From Flavobacteria bacterium MS024-2A (GTDB lineage: Bacteria > Bacteroidota > Bacteroidia > Flavobacteriales > Flavobacteriaceae), in contig CAJJBB010000010.1 of the NCBI GenBank assembly GCA_905182305.1, positions 157,400 through 221,399 of the forward strand: a stretch of DNA of 64,000 bases, read 5' to 3'. Below are positions 30,001-39,901 of the stretch, piece after piece. Every line of letters starts with the position of its first letter. Positions within the stretch are counted from its first letter, which is position 1. The position numbers were made by a program, and so were the translations under genes. The notes under the pieces were generated by a model. It worked only from the letters and a program-made list of their open reading frames with translations, made no database searches and had not been told where the DNA came from.

Positions 30001-30297
30001 TTCCTCTAATTCATTACCCTGCTGAAGAGAAAAGTTAATTGAATCTTGACCTGCAACCACTACAGTTGCTGTGTCATACCCTACAAAGCTTGCAGAGATT
30101 GAGGCTCCATCTTGTACTGTGATGGAATAGTTACCGTCAAAATCAGTTGTGGTTCCATTACTAGTACCTATTTCTAGGACAGTAGCACCAGGAAGCGGCA
30201 CACCTTGATCATCAATAACATTACCTGTTACTGTACTCTGAGCTACTGCGAGTTGAACGCATAGTGCCAGAGACATTAAATAGTATAGTTGTTTCAT
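27049..30297 (-). CDS. SusC/RagA-family TonB-linked outer membrane transporter
   Basis: A 1082-residue TonB-dependent transporter. A signal peptide (to about residue 19, AVAQ) is followed by a carboxypeptidase-regulatory-like domain (20-95, GVPLPGATVLEIGTSNGTTT). The plug domain contains EEVIVTSLGIKREKRALGYA, IVIRGFNSFSQGNQPLFIVDGVP and VLKGLAAATLYGTQGRNGVI, the SusC signature. A 22-strand barrel ends in KRYGASVKLTF with the terminal Phe. It pairs with the SusD-like lipoprotein downstream and imports an unknown oligomer, peptide or other polymer fragment. The 203-base region upstream should hold its promoter, though no consensus box was found there. Confidence 0.95.
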   Translation of the reverse strand: MKQLYYLMSLALCVQLAVAQSTVTGNVIDDQGVPLPGATVLEIGTSNGTTTDFDGNYSITVQDGASISASFVGYDTATVVVAGQDSINFSLQQGNELEEVIVTSLGIKREKRALGYAVSKVETASIEQRAEGDIGRVLTGKASGVQITNQSGLSGSGTSIVIRGFNSFSQGNQPLFIVDGVPFSTETNAQGSFVNGNNGSSRFLDIDPNNIEEVSVLKGLAAATLYGTQGRNGVILITTKSGSSAGGEPQKNEITINSSYFNVEFASMPDYQSQYGNGFDQAFGWFFSNWGPSFDEGGPAGWAGQNSINGTLSGQPGFLRHPYTTASSATGIPQILGELGIAPDATYEWKAYDSVGNFFRTGHVFSNNVNIRGSSSDGSANYNINYGNLEDVGFTPGNSVNRNTLSFGGNARLANKFTVGGTLNFTQTKFQTPPVAANYGSNVGGEGASVFANVFYTPRSVDLMGLPWENPKDGSSIYYRQNNSIQNPRWTVKNAANIQNTNRVFGSTNIQYGLSDNLNLSYRYGVDVYSENNINYSNKGGKTGSTVNQNGIYETWNNTKSISNHNFNLNGDYDVDDFGITFNVGLESRSDTFDSNGTRSTGQQVYGVLRHFNFEQQDEIQYFQRRNILGAFVQAEIDYDRWIYLNLAARKDWVSNLNPENQSIVYPSVSVSFLPTTLFPELKGDIVSLLKIRAGYGTSANFPTGYPVAATLNLDTQSFKSGGNFIISNSSGSVLGNPNLKPERIDEIEAGIEGRFFRSRMSLDFSIYSKNTNDLIIDRPLDPTTGYTSTQTNIGLIENRGVELDLSYDWIQNNDGLNWTTSLNWSTNDAIVKDLGADTDIIVYAGFGTLGNAAIVGESLGTIIGSSVTRYNSDIEKFRWTGGGDKVVNNSGSYAETFTPSIIGDANPDWIANISNSVSYKNFSFNFLFNYQQGGDIFTYTVATLLGRGLSADTLDRELSFILPGVNTNGVTNSKQINNSTFYFSNVLYGPDEMLVYDASHWRLGEISLSYSLPKSLIENTPFGNISITASGFNLAYDAYNTPPGTNFDPNIAGVGVGNGRGFDYLNGPSAKRYGASVKLTF

Positions 30298-30500
30298 TTT
30301 AAAAGAATTTTAGTCTGCTAATATATTAATTAAAATACAGAAATGTTAAAGAAATCAAAATTTATTAATTAAAAACAAAGAATTTATAACATTTCACATT
30401 TATTTTGTTAGAATTTAACAACATTAAGGACTTAAAAATGAGAATTTATTAAAATTAAGTTATTAAGCTTTTAGCGCTACTTGTACAATAATATGATAAG
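30298..30500. other. Upstream region of susC
   Basis: About 200 bases of very AT-rich DNA between the secreted-protein gene and susC. No TAnnTTTG box on the minus strand and no strong hairpin was seen. It is the only likely site for susC control sequences. Confidence 0.4.
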
Positions 30501-31226
30501 TTAGATCTCTTCTAAAAAGTTGAATAATTTAATTACATCACTTGAATTTTTAAGCTTAACCTTATTTAAATTAATGAAAGACTTTATTTCTTGTTCATAA
30601 GAGCTTAATGTATTAACAATATGTTTCTTAGAAAGTTTAGTTTGTTTTAAAGAACCATCTCCTAGGGCAATGTAATAATCTGTTTTGTCAATGAATCTTG
30701 GTGGAAATGATCCCTCAAGTGAAGATTTTGCTTTTACTCCCTCTTTATATTCTTTTGTTTCCCTTACGTACAAGGAAAACTTATTTCCTTTAAAGAGTTC
30801 TTTAACATATCCAACTGCTGGTTGTTCATTCGCTTTTATATATGCTAAATATTTATATGTATATCCGTTAATTGTACAGGTAACTTTTTTATTTTTAATT
30901 AATGCATCTTCTGAGCTAGTTTGGGATTCAGATTTAGCCATTTCCATTTCATCACTAAATGCATTGTATCGGATATAGATATTTTCTTTTAATATTTCGC
31001 CAAAATACGCAATCTGAGCAGTTTTAAAGCTTTCTTCAAAATAGGGGCTTCCAGAGATTTTATCTGTTTTTATTTTACTTCCTTTGGTTTTGTTCTTGAG
31101 ATTTTCAAACACACTAATTAATCTTCCATCAGAATTAACTCCAAAGGGAAGAGCTTCTCTACTAACTTGACTTTGAGCGTTAAAAAAACAAAGAAGAATA
31201 AATATAAAAGTTAAGGATGCTTTCAT
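30501..31226 (-). CDS. Secreted protein of unknown function
   Basis: A 241-residue protein with a clear signal peptide (MKASLTFIFILLCFFNAQSQ), so periplasmic or exported. No family was recognised. The mature part is lysine-rich, with a possible beta-sheet region (VTCTINGYTYKYLAYIKAN, KFSLYVRETKEYKEGVKA) and a helical C-terminus (LSSYEQEIKSFINLNKVKL). It stands alone between the susC control region and the ribosomal promoter. Similar secreted proteins of flavobacteria are annotated only as hypothetical. Confidence 0.7.
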   Translation of the reverse strand: MKASLTFIFILLCFFNAQSQVSREALPFGVNSDGRLISVFENLKNKTKGSKIKTDKISGSPYFEESFKTAQIAYFGEILKENIYIRYNAFSDEMEMAKSESQTSSEDALIKNKKVTCTINGYTYKYLAYIKANEQPAVGYVKELFKGNKFSLYVRETKEYKEGVKAKSSLEGSFPPRFIDKTDYYIALGDGSLKQTKLSKKHIVNTLSSYEQEIKSFINLNKVKLKNSSDVIKLFNFLEEI

Positions 31227-31361
31227 TTTTTTTTCAAATCTATTTATTTTATTTTAAAAATTTTAGTTTTAAAAATATTACTTTATAAATGTATCTATTT
31301 CCATAAATCTATTGACCTAAAGTGTTTTTGTGAATTAAACTAAAAAAATTATGGTGTTGGG

Positions 31362-31392
31362 TTTGAAACAACAAAAAAATATTCTACATTTG
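31362..31392 (+). promoter_or_regulatory. Promoter of the rpsL ribosomal operon
   Basis: A full Bacteroidetes promoter: TTTG (31362-31365), 19-base spacer, TACATTTG (31385-31392). The start site would be close to 31398, giving a leader of about 30 bases before the rpsL ATG at 31427. Both boxes and the spacing match the consensus, so this is the best promoter in the window. Confidence 0.8.
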
Positions 31393-31426
31393 CACGCCCA
31401 TAAAATCGGGAAATTAGATAATATAT

Positions 31427-31801
31427 ATGCCAACTATTGCACAACTAGTACGAAAAGGAAGAGTCAGTATTACCAAGAAGAGTAAATCGGCTGCTTTGGA
31501 TTCGTGTCCACAACGAAGAGGTGTTTGTACTCGTGTTTACACGACTACTCCAAAAAAACCGAACTCTGCAATGCGTAAAGTAGCGCGTGTTCGATTGACC
31601 AACGGAAAGGAAGTCAATGCCTACATTCCCGGAGAAGGACACAACCTCCAAGAGCACTCGATAGTATTGGTACGAGGCGGAAGAGTTAAAGATTTGCCGG
31701 GGGTCCGTTACCACATTGTTCGTGGTGCGTTGGATACTGCCGGAGTTGAAGGTCGTTTGCAAAGACGTTCTAAATACGGTGCCAAAAGACCCAAAAAATA
31801 A
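31427..31801 (+). CDS. rpsL: 30S ribosomal protein S12
   Basis: A 124-residue uS12 of the decoding centre and first gene of a 32-gene cluster. The core [20 protein letters not shown] carries the lysines where streptomycin-resistance mutations usually fall, with wild-type residues present. [17 protein letters not shown] follows. Length is normal. It is preceded by the two-box promoter and followed 26 bases on by rpsG. Confidence 0.98.
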   Translation: MPTIAQLVRKGRVSITKKSKSAALDSCPQRRGVCTRVYTTTPKKPNSAMRKVARVRLTNGKEVNAYIPGEGHNLQEHSIVLVRGGRVKDLPGVRYHIVRGALDTAGVEGRLQRRSKYGAKRPKK

Positions 31802-31827
31802 TCGGTAAAATCTTTTACTACTGAATC

Positions 31828-32304
31828 ATGAGAAAAAAACAATCAAAAAAACGTCCCTTATTACCAGATCCAAAGTTTAATGATCAATTGGTAACACGAT
31901 TTGTAAATAACTTAATGTGGGACGGGAAAAAGTCAACAGCGTTCAAAATATTTTACGATGCCATTGAGCTAGTAGATGAGCGTAAGCAAGATGAAGAAAA
32001 ATCAGCTTTAGAGTTATTTAAGGAAGCTCTTTCTAACGTTATGCCCCATGTTGAGGTCCGTAGCCGAAGAGTTGGAGGAGCTACTTTTCAAATTCCAATG
32101 CAAATTCGACCTGACAGAAAAGTATCGCTAGCCATGAAATGGTTAATTACTTATTCTAGAAAACGTAACGAAAAATCTATGGCCGTTCGTTTGGCCAATG
32201 AAGTTCTTGCAGCTTCTAAAGAGGAAGGTGCTGCCGTTAAAAAACGCCAGGATGTACACAAAATGGCTGAAGCAAATAAAGCATTTTCACACTTTAGATT
32301 TTAA
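31828..32304 (+). CDS. rpsG: 30S ribosomal protein S7
   Basis: A 158-residue uS7 that nucleates assembly of the 30S head. [44 protein letters not shown] and the C-terminal [15 protein letters not shown] match the family. Normal length. It lies between rpsL and fusA, the classic str operon order; tuf does not follow fusA here. Confidence 0.98.
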   Translation: MRKKQSKKRPLLPDPKFNDQLVTRFVNNLMWDGKKSTAFKIFYDAIELVDERKQDEEKSALELFKEALSNVMPHVEVRSRRVGGATFQIPMQIRPDRKVSLAMKWLITYSRKRNEKSMAVRLANEVLAASKEEGAAVKKRQDVHKMAEANKAFSHFRF

Positions 32305-32328
32305 TAAAACCTATATCTATATATAGCA

Positions 32329-34455
32329 ATGGCTAGAGATTTAAAATATACAAGAAATATAGGAATTGCCGCTCACATTGATGCTGGGAAAACGACGACC
32401 ACTGAACGTGTTCTATTCTATACTGGAGTAAGTCATAAAATCGGCGAAGTTCATGATGGTGCCGCAACAATGGACTGGATGGAGCAAGAGCAAGAACGTG
32501 GCATTACCATTACTTCTGCTGCTACCACCTGTACATGGGACTTTCCGCAACATCAAGGAAAACCCACAGATGATTCTAACCCTTACCATTTTAATATTAT
32601 TGATACCCCTGGTCACGTTGACTTTACGGTTGAAGTAAATCGATCACTTCGAGTTTTGGATGGATTAGTTTTTTTATTTTCAGCAGTAGATGGTGTAGAG
32701 CCTCAATCTGAAACAAACTGGAGATTAGCCGACAACTATAAAGTGCCACGTATTGGTTTTGTTAACAAAATGGATCGTCAAGGCGCCAACTTCTTAAATG
32801 TCAGCAAGCAAGTTCGTGAAATGTTAAAATCTAACGCAGTGCCAATTGTTTTAAATATTGGTGATGAAGAAGATTTCAAAGGTATTGTTGATTTAGTTAC
32901 AAATAAAGCTATTGTATGGCATGAAGATAATCACGGGTCTACCTTTGATGAAGTGCCAATACCTGAAGAGATGCTTCCAGAGGTTGAAAAATACCGCGCT
33001 GAATTAATTGAAGCTGTTGCTGAATATGACGAAGGATTATTGGAGAAATTTTTTGAAGATCCAGATTCTATTAGTTCAGATGAAATTCACGAAGCACTTC
33101 GTGCTGCTACACAAGACATGAGTATTATACCTATGATTTGTGGTTCATCATTTAAAAACAAAGGAGTACAATTTTTACTAGATGCTGTATGTCGTTACTT
33201 ACCTTCACCAGAAGATAAAGAAGCGATTATAGGTACTGATCCAAATACAGAACTTGAGACTTCTCGTAAGCCTAATGTTTCAGAACCATTTGCTGCCTTA
33301 GCCTTTAAAATTGCTACCGATCCTTTTGTAGGTCGTCTTGCATTTTTCCGAGTTTATTCTGGTCGTTTGGATGCCGGTTCTTATGTGTTAAATAATCGCT
33401 CAGGAAATAAGGAACGAATTTCGAGAATTTACCAAATGCACTCTAATAAGCAAAATTCAATTGATTTTATTGAGGCAGGTGATATTGGTGCAGCAGTAGG
33501 ATTTAAATCCATTAAGACTGGTGATACGCTTTCCGCAGAAAAACATCCTATTGTTTTAGAAAGCATGGACTTTCCTGATCCAGTAATTGGAATCGCTGTT
33601 GAACCAAAGACTAAAGCCGATGTGGATAAATTAGGAATGTCTTTAGCTAAACTAGCAGAAGAAGATCCAACGTTTCAGGTTAAAACGGATGAAGCTTCTG
33701 GACAAACTATTATTTCAGGAATGGGAGAATTGCACCTTGATATTATTGTAGACCGCCTCCGTCGTGAATTTAAGGTTGAAGTTAGCCAAGGTCAACCACA
33801 AGTTGAATATAAAGAAGCTCTTACCGCTACCGCAAAACATCGTGAGGTTTACAAAAAGCAAACGGGTGGCCGTGGTAAATTCGCAGACATTGTATTTACT
33901 ATTGAGCCTGCCGAAGAGGGTAAGACTGGTCTTGAGTTTATCAATACAATTAAAGGAGGTAATATTCCTAAAGAATATGTTCCTTCTGTTGAAAAGGGAT
34001 TCAAAGAAGCCATGAAAAACGGTCCTTTGGCCGGATTCGAATTAGACGCTATGAAAATTACTTTACAAGATGGATCATTCCACCCTGTAGATTCTGATTC
34101 ACTCTCTTTTGAGTTAGCTGCAAAGCTTGGCTTTAAAGAATCTGCAAAAGCAGCTAAAGCTGTTATTATGGAACCTATCATGAAATTGGAGGCATTAACT
34201 CCAGAAGAAAACATGGGGGATATTGTAGGTGATTTAAACCGACGTCGTGGACAAGTTAGCGCTATGGACGATCGTGCAGGAGCTAAAGTTGTTAAGGCGG
34301 AAGTCCCATTATCTGAAATGTTTGGATATGTTACTTCATTACGTACACTGTCATCAGGTAGAGCAACATCAACAATGGAATTTTCACATTACGCTGAAAC
34401 ACCCTCACACATTTCTGAGGCCGTAATAGCTGAAGTAAAAGGTAAAAAAGTATAA
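32329..34455 (+). CDS. fusA: Elongation factor G
   Basis: Translocase GTPase of 708 residues. The G domain shows G1 [19 protein letters not shown], the GITI switch segment, [21 protein letters not shown] (G3) and NKMDRQG (G4). Domains II to V follow ([20 protein letters not shown] in [19 protein letters not shown] near the end). It is complete. It sits between rpsG and rpsJ with 11-24 base gaps, so the str and S10 operons are joined without tuf. Confidence 0.98.
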   Translation: MARDLKYTRNIGIAAHIDAGKTTTTERVLFYTGVSHKIGEVHDGAATMDWMEQEQERGITITSAATTCTWDFPQHQGKPTDDSNPYHFNIIDTPGHVDFTVEVNRSLRVLDGLVFLFSAVDGVEPQSETNWRLADNYKVPRIGFVNKMDRQGANFLNVSKQVREMLKSNAVPIVLNIGDEEDFKGIVDLVTNKAIVWHEDNHGSTFDEVPIPEEMLPEVEKYRAELIEAVAEYDEGLLEKFFEDPDSISSDEIHEALRAATQDMSIIPMICGSSFKNKGVQFLLDAVCRYLPSPEDKEAIIGTDPNTELETSRKPNVSEPFAALAFKIATDPFVGRLAFFRVYSGRLDAGSYVLNNRSGNKERISRIYQMHSNKQNSIDFIEAGDIGAAVGFKSIKTGDTLSAEKHPIVLESMDFPDPVIGIAVEPKTKADVDKLGMSLAKLAEEDPTFQVKTDEASGQTIISGMGELHLDIIVDRLRREFKVEVSQGQPQVEYKEALTATAKHREVYKKQTGGRGKFADIVFTIEPAEEGKTGLEFINTIKGGNIPKEYVPSVEKGFKEAMKNGPLAGFELDAMKITLQDGSFHPVDSDSLSFELAAKLGFKESAKAAKAVIMEPIMKLEALTPEENMGDIVGDLNRRRGQVSAMDDRAGAKVVKAEVPLSEMFGYVTSLRTLSSGRATSTMEFSHYAETPSHISEAVIAEVKGKKV

Positions 34456-34466
34456 ATCGCATTAGC

Positions 34467-34772
34467 ATGAGTCAAAAAATTAGAATCAAATTAAAATCAT
34501 ACGACCATAACTTGGTAGATAAGTCTGCTGACAAAATCGTAAAAACAGTTAAAACAACTGGTGCAGTTGTAACGGGTCCAATTCCATTACCAACTCACAA
34601 GAAAATTTTTACTGTATTGCGTTCTCCTCACGTAAATAAAAAGTCACGTGAGCAGTTTAAATTATGTTCGTATAAAAGATTATTAGACATTTATAGTTCG
34701 TCTTCAAAAACAATTGATGCTTTAATGAAGCTTGAATTGCCAAGTGGAGTTGAGGTAGAAATCAAAGTTTAA
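34467..34772 (+). CDS. rpsJ: 30S ribosomal protein S10
   Basis: A 101-residue uS10 that also serves as NusE in antitermination. [22 protein letters not shown] and the [28 protein letters not shown] core are diagnostic. It begins the S10 block, 11 bases after fusA. Confidence 0.98.
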   Translation: MSQKIRIKLKSYDHNLVDKSADKIVKTVKTTGAVVTGPIPLPTHKKIFTVLRSPHVNKKSREQFKLCSYKRLLDIYSSSSKTIDALMKLELPSGVEVEIKV

Positions 34773-34823
34773 TTAGACTGATAAAGAAGAAAATAAAATT
34801 AATTAACAATTTAAATAAAAACA

Positions 34824-35441
34824 ATGTCTGGGTTAATAGGAAAGAAAATCGGTATGACTAGCCTCTTTGACGACAAAGGAAAGAATATTCCTTGTACGGT
34901 ATTAGAAGTAGGTCCATGCGTGGTTACCCAAGTCAGAACCAAAGCGGTTGACGGGTATGAAGCGCTTCAGCTGGGTTTCGATGACAAGGCAGAAAAAAAG
35001 GTAGGTAAAGCATCTGAAGGTCACTTCAAGAAAGCAAACACTTCACCTAAAAAGAAGCTCGTCGAATTCCAGAATTTTGAAGAAGAATTAAATTTAGGTG
35101 ACACTATCACAGTAGAGCATTTTGCTGAAGGTGACTTTGTTGATGTCTCAGGTACTTCTAAAGGGAAAGGTTTCCAGGGGGTAGTTAAACGCCACGGTTT
35201 TGCTGGGGTTGGTCAAGCTACTCATGGACAACACAATCGTTTAAGAGCACCCGGATCTATTGGAGCAGCTTCTTATCCTGCACGTGTATTCAAAGGAATG
35301 CGCATGGCAGGTCAAATGGGAAATGTAAAAGTGAAAGTACCAAATCTTAAAGTGGTGAAAGTGGTTGCTGAAAAGAACCTTCTCGTTGTTAAAGGATGTG
35401 TACCAGGTCATAAAAACGCATACGTAATCGTTCAGAAATAA
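34824..35441 (+). CDS. rplC: 50S ribosomal protein L3
   Basis: A 205-residue uL3. Start [21 protein letters not shown], mid [17 protein letters not shown] and [16 protein letters not shown] segment ([20 protein letters not shown]) match the family. The loop reaches the peptidyl-transferase centre. Its stop overlaps the rplD start by one base. Confidence 0.98.
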   Translation: MSGLIGKKIGMTSLFDDKGKNIPCTVLEVGPCVVTQVRTKAVDGYEALQLGFDDKAEKKVGKASEGHFKKANTSPKKKLVEFQNFEEELNLGDTITVEHFAEGDFVDVSGTSKGKGFQGVVKRHGFAGVGQATHGQHNRLRAPGSIGAASYPARVFKGMRMAGQMGNVKVKVPNLKVVKVVAEKNLLVVKGCVPGHKNAYVIVQK

Positions 35442-36070
35442 TGGAATTAAACGTACTAAACTTAGAAGGAAAAGAAACCGGTAGAAAGATCAAGCTCGAC
35501 AAAGCAGTCTTCGGTATCGAACCAAACGATCACGCTATTTATTTAGATGTAAAGCAGCATTTGGCGAATAAACGCCAAGGCACGCACAAGTCAAAAGAAC
35601 GAGCTGATATTGTTGGAAGTACTCGTAAAATCAAGAAACAAAAAGGAACAGGTACAGCACGTGCAGGTAGTATTAAAAACCCTTTGTTTAAAGGTGGAGG
35701 TCGAGTATTTGGCCCAAGACCAAGAGATTACAGTCAAAAAGTGAATAAAAAAGTGAAGCGTTTAGCTAGAAAATCTGCTCTAAGTATTAAAGCAAATCTA
35801 AAATCAATTATGATTTTAGAAGATTTTAAAATGGATAAACCACAAACTCAAAATTATCTTAAAATGTTATCCGCCCTTGGAATGGCAGATAAAAAAAGTG
35901 TTTTGGTCTTGGGTGAGTTGAATAAAAATGTATATTTGTCCTCTCGTAATTTAAAGAATTCTAAAGTTGTAATTAACTCAGAATTAAATACTTACAGTAT
36001 ATCAAACGCTAACAGTTTGATCTTTTCTGAAAGTGCAATTGCAGGACTTGAATCACTTTTGAATCGATAA
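35441..36070 (+). CDS. rplD: 50S ribosomal protein L4
   Basis: A 209-residue uL4 lining the exit tunnel. Key block: GTGTARAGSIKNPLFKGGGRVFGP, with the tunnel loop, and KKVKRLARKSALSIKA. Length is normal. One-base overlap with rplC and two-base gap to rplW. Confidence 0.97.
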   Translation: MELNVLNLEGKETGRKIKLDKAVFGIEPNDHAIYLDVKQHLANKRQGTHKSKERADIVGSTRKIKKQKGTGTARAGSIKNPLFKGGGRVFGPRPRDYSQKVNKKVKRLARKSALSIKANLKSIMILEDFKMDKPQTQNYLKMLSALGMADKKSVLVLGELNKNVYLSSRNLKNSKVVINSELNTYSISNANSLIFSESAIAGLESLLNR

Positions 36071-36072
36071 TC

Positions 36073-36363
36073 ATGAGTATAATTATAAAACCAATCATTA
36101 CTGAAAAGGCTACGTTAGGGAGTGAGCTCCATAATCGTTATACTTTTTTAGTACATCCTAAAGCAAATAAAGTTGAAATCAAAAAAGCGATTGAAGCTGC
36201 TTATGGAGTAACGGTAGAACAGGTCCGTACAATGAATTACGGTCCAGAACGCAAAATGCGTTATACCAAAACAGGAATTCAGAAAGGTAAAACTAATGCT
36301 ACTAAGAAAGCCGTTGTGCATGTAGTTGAAGGGGATGCCATAGATTTTTACAGTAACTTATAA
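36073..36363 (+). CDS. rplW: 50S ribosomal protein L23
   Basis: A 96-residue uL23 at the tunnel exit, the docking site for SRP and trigger factor. IIIKPIITEKATLGSE and YTFLVHPKANKVEIKKAIEAAYGVTV are diagnostic. Confidence 0.97.
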   Translation: MSIIIKPIITEKATLGSELHNRYTFLVHPKANKVEIKKAIEAAYGVTVEQVRTMNYGPERKMRYTKTGIQKGKTNATKKAVVHVVEGDAIDFYSNL

Positions 36364-36372
36364 TAGCGTCAG

Positions 36373-37197
36373 ATGTCAGTAAGAAAATTAAAACCGATAA
36401 CTCCCGCGCAGCGTTTTAGAGTAGTAAATGGATTTGACGCAATTACTACTGATAAGCCCGAAAAGAGTTTATTGGCTCCCAAGAAAAGATCTGGGGGAAG
36501 AAATAATAAAGGTAAAATGACTGCACGTCACATTGGTGGTGGTCATAAGAAGCGATACCGTATTATAGATTTCAAACGCAATAAATTTGATGTTGCAGCC
36601 GAAGTTAAAACGATAGAATACGATCCAAACCGTTCAGCTTTCATTGCACTAATAGAATATACAGATGGTGAAAAGCGATACATTATTGCTCCCAATGGAT
36701 TGAAGGTAGGTCAACAAATAGTTTCAGGTGAAAGTGCACCACCAGAAATTGGAAACACACTCTTTCTCTCTAAAATACCATTAGGAACCATTATCTCATG
36801 TATTGAGCTGAGTCCTGGTAAAGGAGCTTCAATCGCACGTAGCGCAGGAGCTTTCGCTCAGTTAATGGCACGTGAAGGTAAATTTGCAACCGTTAAATTA
36901 CCTTCAGGTGAAACACGTTTGATCCTGGTAAACTGTATCGCAAGTATTGGTGCAGTATCTAATTCCGACCATCAGTTATTGGTGTCTGGAAAGGCAGGAC
37001 GTTCACGTTGGTTAGGAAGAAGACCACGCACAAGACCAGTAGCGATGAACCCTGTTGATCACCCTATGGGTGGTGGAGAAGGAAAGGCATCTGGTGGACA
37101 TCCTAGATCTCGTAACGGTATTCCGGCTAAAGGATTCCGTACTCGATCAAAAACTAAGTCAAGTAACAAGTTCATTATTGAACGCAGAAAAAAATAA
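36373..37197 (+). CDS. rplB: 50S ribosomal protein L2
   Basis: A 274-residue uL2 needed for subunit joining. Family motifs: [39 protein letters not shown], and the C-terminal [18 protein letters not shown] with the conserved histidine near the peptidyl-transferase centre. Complete. Confidence 0.98.
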   Translation: MSVRKLKPITPAQRFRVVNGFDAITTDKPEKSLLAPKKRSGGRNNKGKMTARHIGGGHKKRYRIIDFKRNKFDVAAEVKTIEYDPNRSAFIALIEYTDGEKRYIIAPNGLKVGQQIVSGESAPPEIGNTLFLSKIPLGTIISCIELSPGKGASIARSAGAFAQLMAREGKFATVKLPSGETRLILVNCIASIGAVSNSDHQLLVSGKAGRSRWLGRRPRTRPVAMNPVDHPMGGGEGKASGGHPRSRNGIPAKGFRTRSKTKSSNKFIIERRKK

Positions 37198-37203
37198 TAA
37201 ATC

Positions 37204-37482
37204 ATGGCTCGTTCATTAAAAAAAGGTCCTTTTGTACATCACAGTCTTGAAAAGAAAGTGATTAAGAATAAAGAGGAAAATAAAAAAACAGTAATTAAGA
37301 CATGGTCTCGTGCCTCTCTTATTACTCCAGATTTTGTTGGTCAAACGATTGGAGTTCATAACGGAAAAACATTTATTCCTGTTTATATAACAGAAAACAT
37401 GGTAGGTCATAAATTAGGTGAATTTTCATTGACACGTAATTTCCGTGGACATGCAGGCGCCAAAAATAAAGGCAAAAAATAA
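37204..37482 (+). CDS. rpsS: 30S ribosomal protein S19
   Basis: A 92-residue uS19 of the 30S head. [41 protein letters not shown] and the end [19 protein letters not shown] match. Normal length. Confidence 0.97.
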   Translation: MARSLKKGPFVHHSLEKKVIKNKEENKKTVIKTWSRASLITPDFVGQTIGVHNGKTFIPVYITENMVGHKLGEFSLTRNFRGHAGAKNKGKK

Positions 37483-37489
37483 AGGACTC

Positions 37490-37894
37490 ATGGGAAATCG
37501 TAAAAGACAATCTGCTCAAGCGCTTAAAGAAGCAAAAAAATCAATTGCTTTTGCTAAATTAAATAACTGTCCAACTTCACCACGAAAAATGCGTTTAGTC
37601 GCTGATCAAGTTAGAGGAGAGTCTATAAATAAGGCCTTAGCAATTTTAAAGTTTAGTCCAAAAGAAGCATCACGTCGCTTAGAAAAATTATTATTATCTG
37701 CCATTGCAAATTGGCAGTCTAAAAATGAATCTGACGATATTGAAAAAGCAAACCTTTTCGTTTCTGAAATCCGTGTGGATGGAGGGAGTATGTTAAAGCG
37801 TTTACGACCTGCTCCTCAAGGAAGAGCTCACCGAATTAGAAAACGTTCCAATCACGTTACCGTAGTATTGGGATCTAACATTATAGAAGCATAA
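37490..37894 (+). CDS. rplV: 50S ribosomal protein L22
   Basis: A 134-residue uL22. I start at ATG 37490 ([14 protein letters not shown]), not at an earlier ATG inside the rpsS 3' end, because the family begins here and the gap to rpsS is then a normal 7 bases. The block [28 protein letters not shown] and the tunnel loop with [21 protein letters not shown] are clear. Confidence 0.96.
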   Translation: MGNRKRQSAQALKEAKKSIAFAKLNNCPTSPRKMRLVADQVRGESINKALAILKFSPKEASRRLEKLLLSAIANWQSKNESDDIEKANLFVSEIRVDGGSMLKRLRPAPQGRAHRIRKRSNHVTVVLGSNIIEA

Positions 37895-37895
37895 T

Positions 37896-38618
37896 ATGGG
37901 ACAAAAAACTAATCCTATTGGGAATCGTTTAGGAATTATCAGAGGATGGGATTCCAACTGGTATGGAGGTAGAGATTTCGGTGATAAACTTGCCGAAGAT
38001 GATAAAATCCGTAAATACATTCACGCTCGTTTGTCGAAAGCAAGCGTTTCTAATGTTATCATCGAGCGTACTCTAAAAATCATTACAATTACAATAACAA
38101 CTGCACGCCCAGGTATTATTATCGGAAAAGCAGGTCAAGAAGTAGATAAGCTTAAGGAAGAGCTTCGTAAGATTACGGGAAAAGAAGTTCAAATTAATAT
38201 ATTTGAAATAAAACGTCCAGAGTTAGATGCTCAATTAGTAGGTGCAAGTATTGCACGTCAAATTGAAAGTCGTATTTCTTACAGACGTGCTATAAAGATG
38301 GCAATTGCTGCAGCAACTCGAATGAATGCAGAGGGAATTAAAATTCAAATTTCAGGCCGTTTAAACGGTGCAGAAATGGCCCGTTCTGAATCATACAAAG
38401 ATGGGCGTATCCCATTATCTACATTTCGTGCAGACATAGACTACGCATTAGTAGAAGCACATACAACGTATGGTAGATTAGGAATTAAAGTTTGGATAAT
38501 GAAGGGTGAAGTTTATGGTAAACGCGAATTATCTCCTTTAGTAGGAATGTCAAAAAAAACTGGGCAAGGAGGTTCAAATTCTGGAAACGGAAATAATCGT
38601 CAACGTCGTCGTAAATAA
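37896..38618 (+). CDS. rpsC: 30S ribosomal protein S3
   Basis: A 240-residue uS3 that helps unwind mRNA at the entry channel. It has a KH domain ([23 protein letters not shown]) and the C-terminal [33 protein letters not shown]. The tail [16 protein letters not shown] is Gly/Asn-rich and then basic. Confidence 0.97.
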   Translation: MGQKTNPIGNRLGIIRGWDSNWYGGRDFGDKLAEDDKIRKYIHARLSKASVSNVIIERTLKIITITITTARPGIIIGKAGQEVDKLKEELRKITGKEVQINIFEIKRPELDAQLVGASIARQIESRISYRRAIKMAIAAATRMNAEGIKIQISGRLNGAEMARSESYKDGRIPLSTFRADIDYALVEAHTTYGRLGIKVWIMKGEVYGKRELSPLVGMSKKTGQGGSNSGNGNNRQRRRK

Positions 38619-38637
38619 TATAATAGGTTAAGAAATC

Positions 38638-39057
38638 ATGTTACAACCAAAAAAGACAAAATTTCGTAAAGCTCAGAAAGGACGTATGAAAGGTCTTTCA
38701 AATAGAGGACATTTACTTTCCAATGGTATGTTTGGGATCAAAGCTTTAGATTCTGTTTTCATTACATCACGTCAGATAGAGGCAGCTCGTGTTGCCGCAA
38801 CGCGATACATGAAAAGGGAAGGACAGCTATGGATTAAAATATTTCCAGATAAGCCCATTACAAAGAAGCCTTTAGAGGTACGAATGGGTAAAGGGAAAGG
38901 AGCTCCTGAATACTTTGTAGCCGTTACAAAAGCAGGACGTATAATGTTTGAAATTGGAGGGGTTCCTTATGATGTAGCAAAAGAAGCTTTGCGTTTAGCT
39001 TCTCAAAAGTTACCTGTAAAAACAAAATTTATCGTAGCTCGTGATTATGAATCTTAA
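38638..39057 (+). CDS. rplP: 50S ribosomal protein L16
   Basis: A 139-residue uL16 at the tRNA A/P-site entrance. [50 protein letters not shown] and [19 protein letters not shown] are diagnostic. Confidence 0.98.
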   Translation: MLQPKKTKFRKAQKGRMKGLSNRGHLLSNGMFGIKALDSVFITSRQIEAARVAATRYMKREGQLWIKIFPDKPITKKPLEVRMGKGKGAPEYFVAVTKAGRIMFEIGGVPYDVAKEALRLASQKLPVKTKFIVARDYES

Positions 39058-39069
39058 TGTAAGGAAACT

Positions 39070-39258
39070 ATGAAACAAACAGAAATTATAAGTCTTTCTA
39101 AGGAAGATCTTCAAGATAAATTAACTGAATACCAAAAGCAATTAGCTGAATTGAAAATGACACATGTTATTTCCCCTTTAGAAAATCCGTTACAAATCAA
39201 AACAGCTCGTCGCGTAATCGCTAGACTAAAAACAGCCCTTAGCAACCAAGAAGTATAA
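39070..39258 (+). CDS. rpmC: 50S ribosomal protein L29
   Basis: A 62-residue uL29, two-helix protein near the tunnel exit. The block [33 protein letters not shown] is typical. Small but complete, in the usual rplP-rpmC-rpsQ order. Confidence 0.96.
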   Translation: MKQTEIISLSKEDLQDKLTEYQKQLAELKMTHVISPLENPLQIKTARRVIARLKTALSNQEV

Positions 39259-39262
39259 TCAC

Positions 39263-39520
39263 ATGGAAACAAGAAATTTAAGAAAAGAACGAATTGGGGT
39301 TGTGACTAGTAACAAAATGGAAAAATCTATTGTTGTTGCAGAAGTCAAGAGAGTAAAACATCCAATGTACGGTAAGTTCGTTTTGAAGACAAAAAAATAC
39401 GTAGCTCACGATGACAAGAATGATTGTAACATTGGTGATACAGTAAAAATAATGGAAACACGACCTGTAAGCAAATCAAAATGCTGGAGAATGGTTGAAA
39501 TAATAGAAAGAGCTAAGTAA
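39263..39520 (+). CDS. rpsQ: 30S ribosomal protein S17
   Basis: An 85-residue uS17. [34 protein letters not shown] and [22 protein letters not shown] match. It binds 16S rRNA helix 11. Confidence 0.97.
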   Translation: METRNLRKERIGVVTSNKMEKSIVVAEVKRVKHPMYGKFVLKTKKYVAHDDKNDCNIGDTVKIMETRPVSKSKCWRMVEIIERAK

Positions 39521-39521
39521 T

Positions 39522-39890
39522 ATGGTACAACAAGAATCAAGACTTAAAGTAGCCGACAATACTGGTGCCAAGGAAGTCCTTACCATTCGTGTATTGGGAG
39601 GTACTAAAAGACGTTACGCATCTATTGGAGATAAAATTGTGGTTACTGTAAAAGATGCATCGCCTTCTGGAACAGTTAAAAAAGGACAAGTTTCTACAGC
39701 AGTTGTAGTGAGAACTAAAAAGGAAATAAGACGTGCAGACGGATCTTATATTCGTTTTGATGAAAACGCTTGTGTGTTGTTAAACCCAACAGGTGAAATG
39801 ATTGGTACACGAGTTTTTGGTCCCGTAGCTAGAGAACTACGCGATAAACAATTTATGAAAATAGTATCATTAGCACCTGAAGTGTTGTAA
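39522..39890 (+). CDS. rplN: 50S ribosomal protein L14
   Basis: A 122-residue uL14 at the subunit interface. [43 protein letters not shown] and [29 protein letters not shown] are diagnostic. Confidence 0.98.
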   Translation: MVQQESRLKVADNTGAKEVLTIRVLGGTKRRYASIGDKIVVTVKDASPSGTVKKGQVSTAVVVRTKKEIRRADGSYIRFDENACVLLNPTGEMIGTRVFGPVARELRDKQFMKIVSLAPEVL

Positions 39891-39901
39891 TTAATAAAGA
39901 T

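Noticed and set aside
33849..34214. 121-codon minus-strand frame within fusA
   Set aside because: It lies wholly opposite a strongly conserved part of EF-G and shows no protein features.
37445..37489. Earlier rplV start inside rpsS
   Set aside because: It would overlap rpsS by 38 bases and add residues not found in L22.
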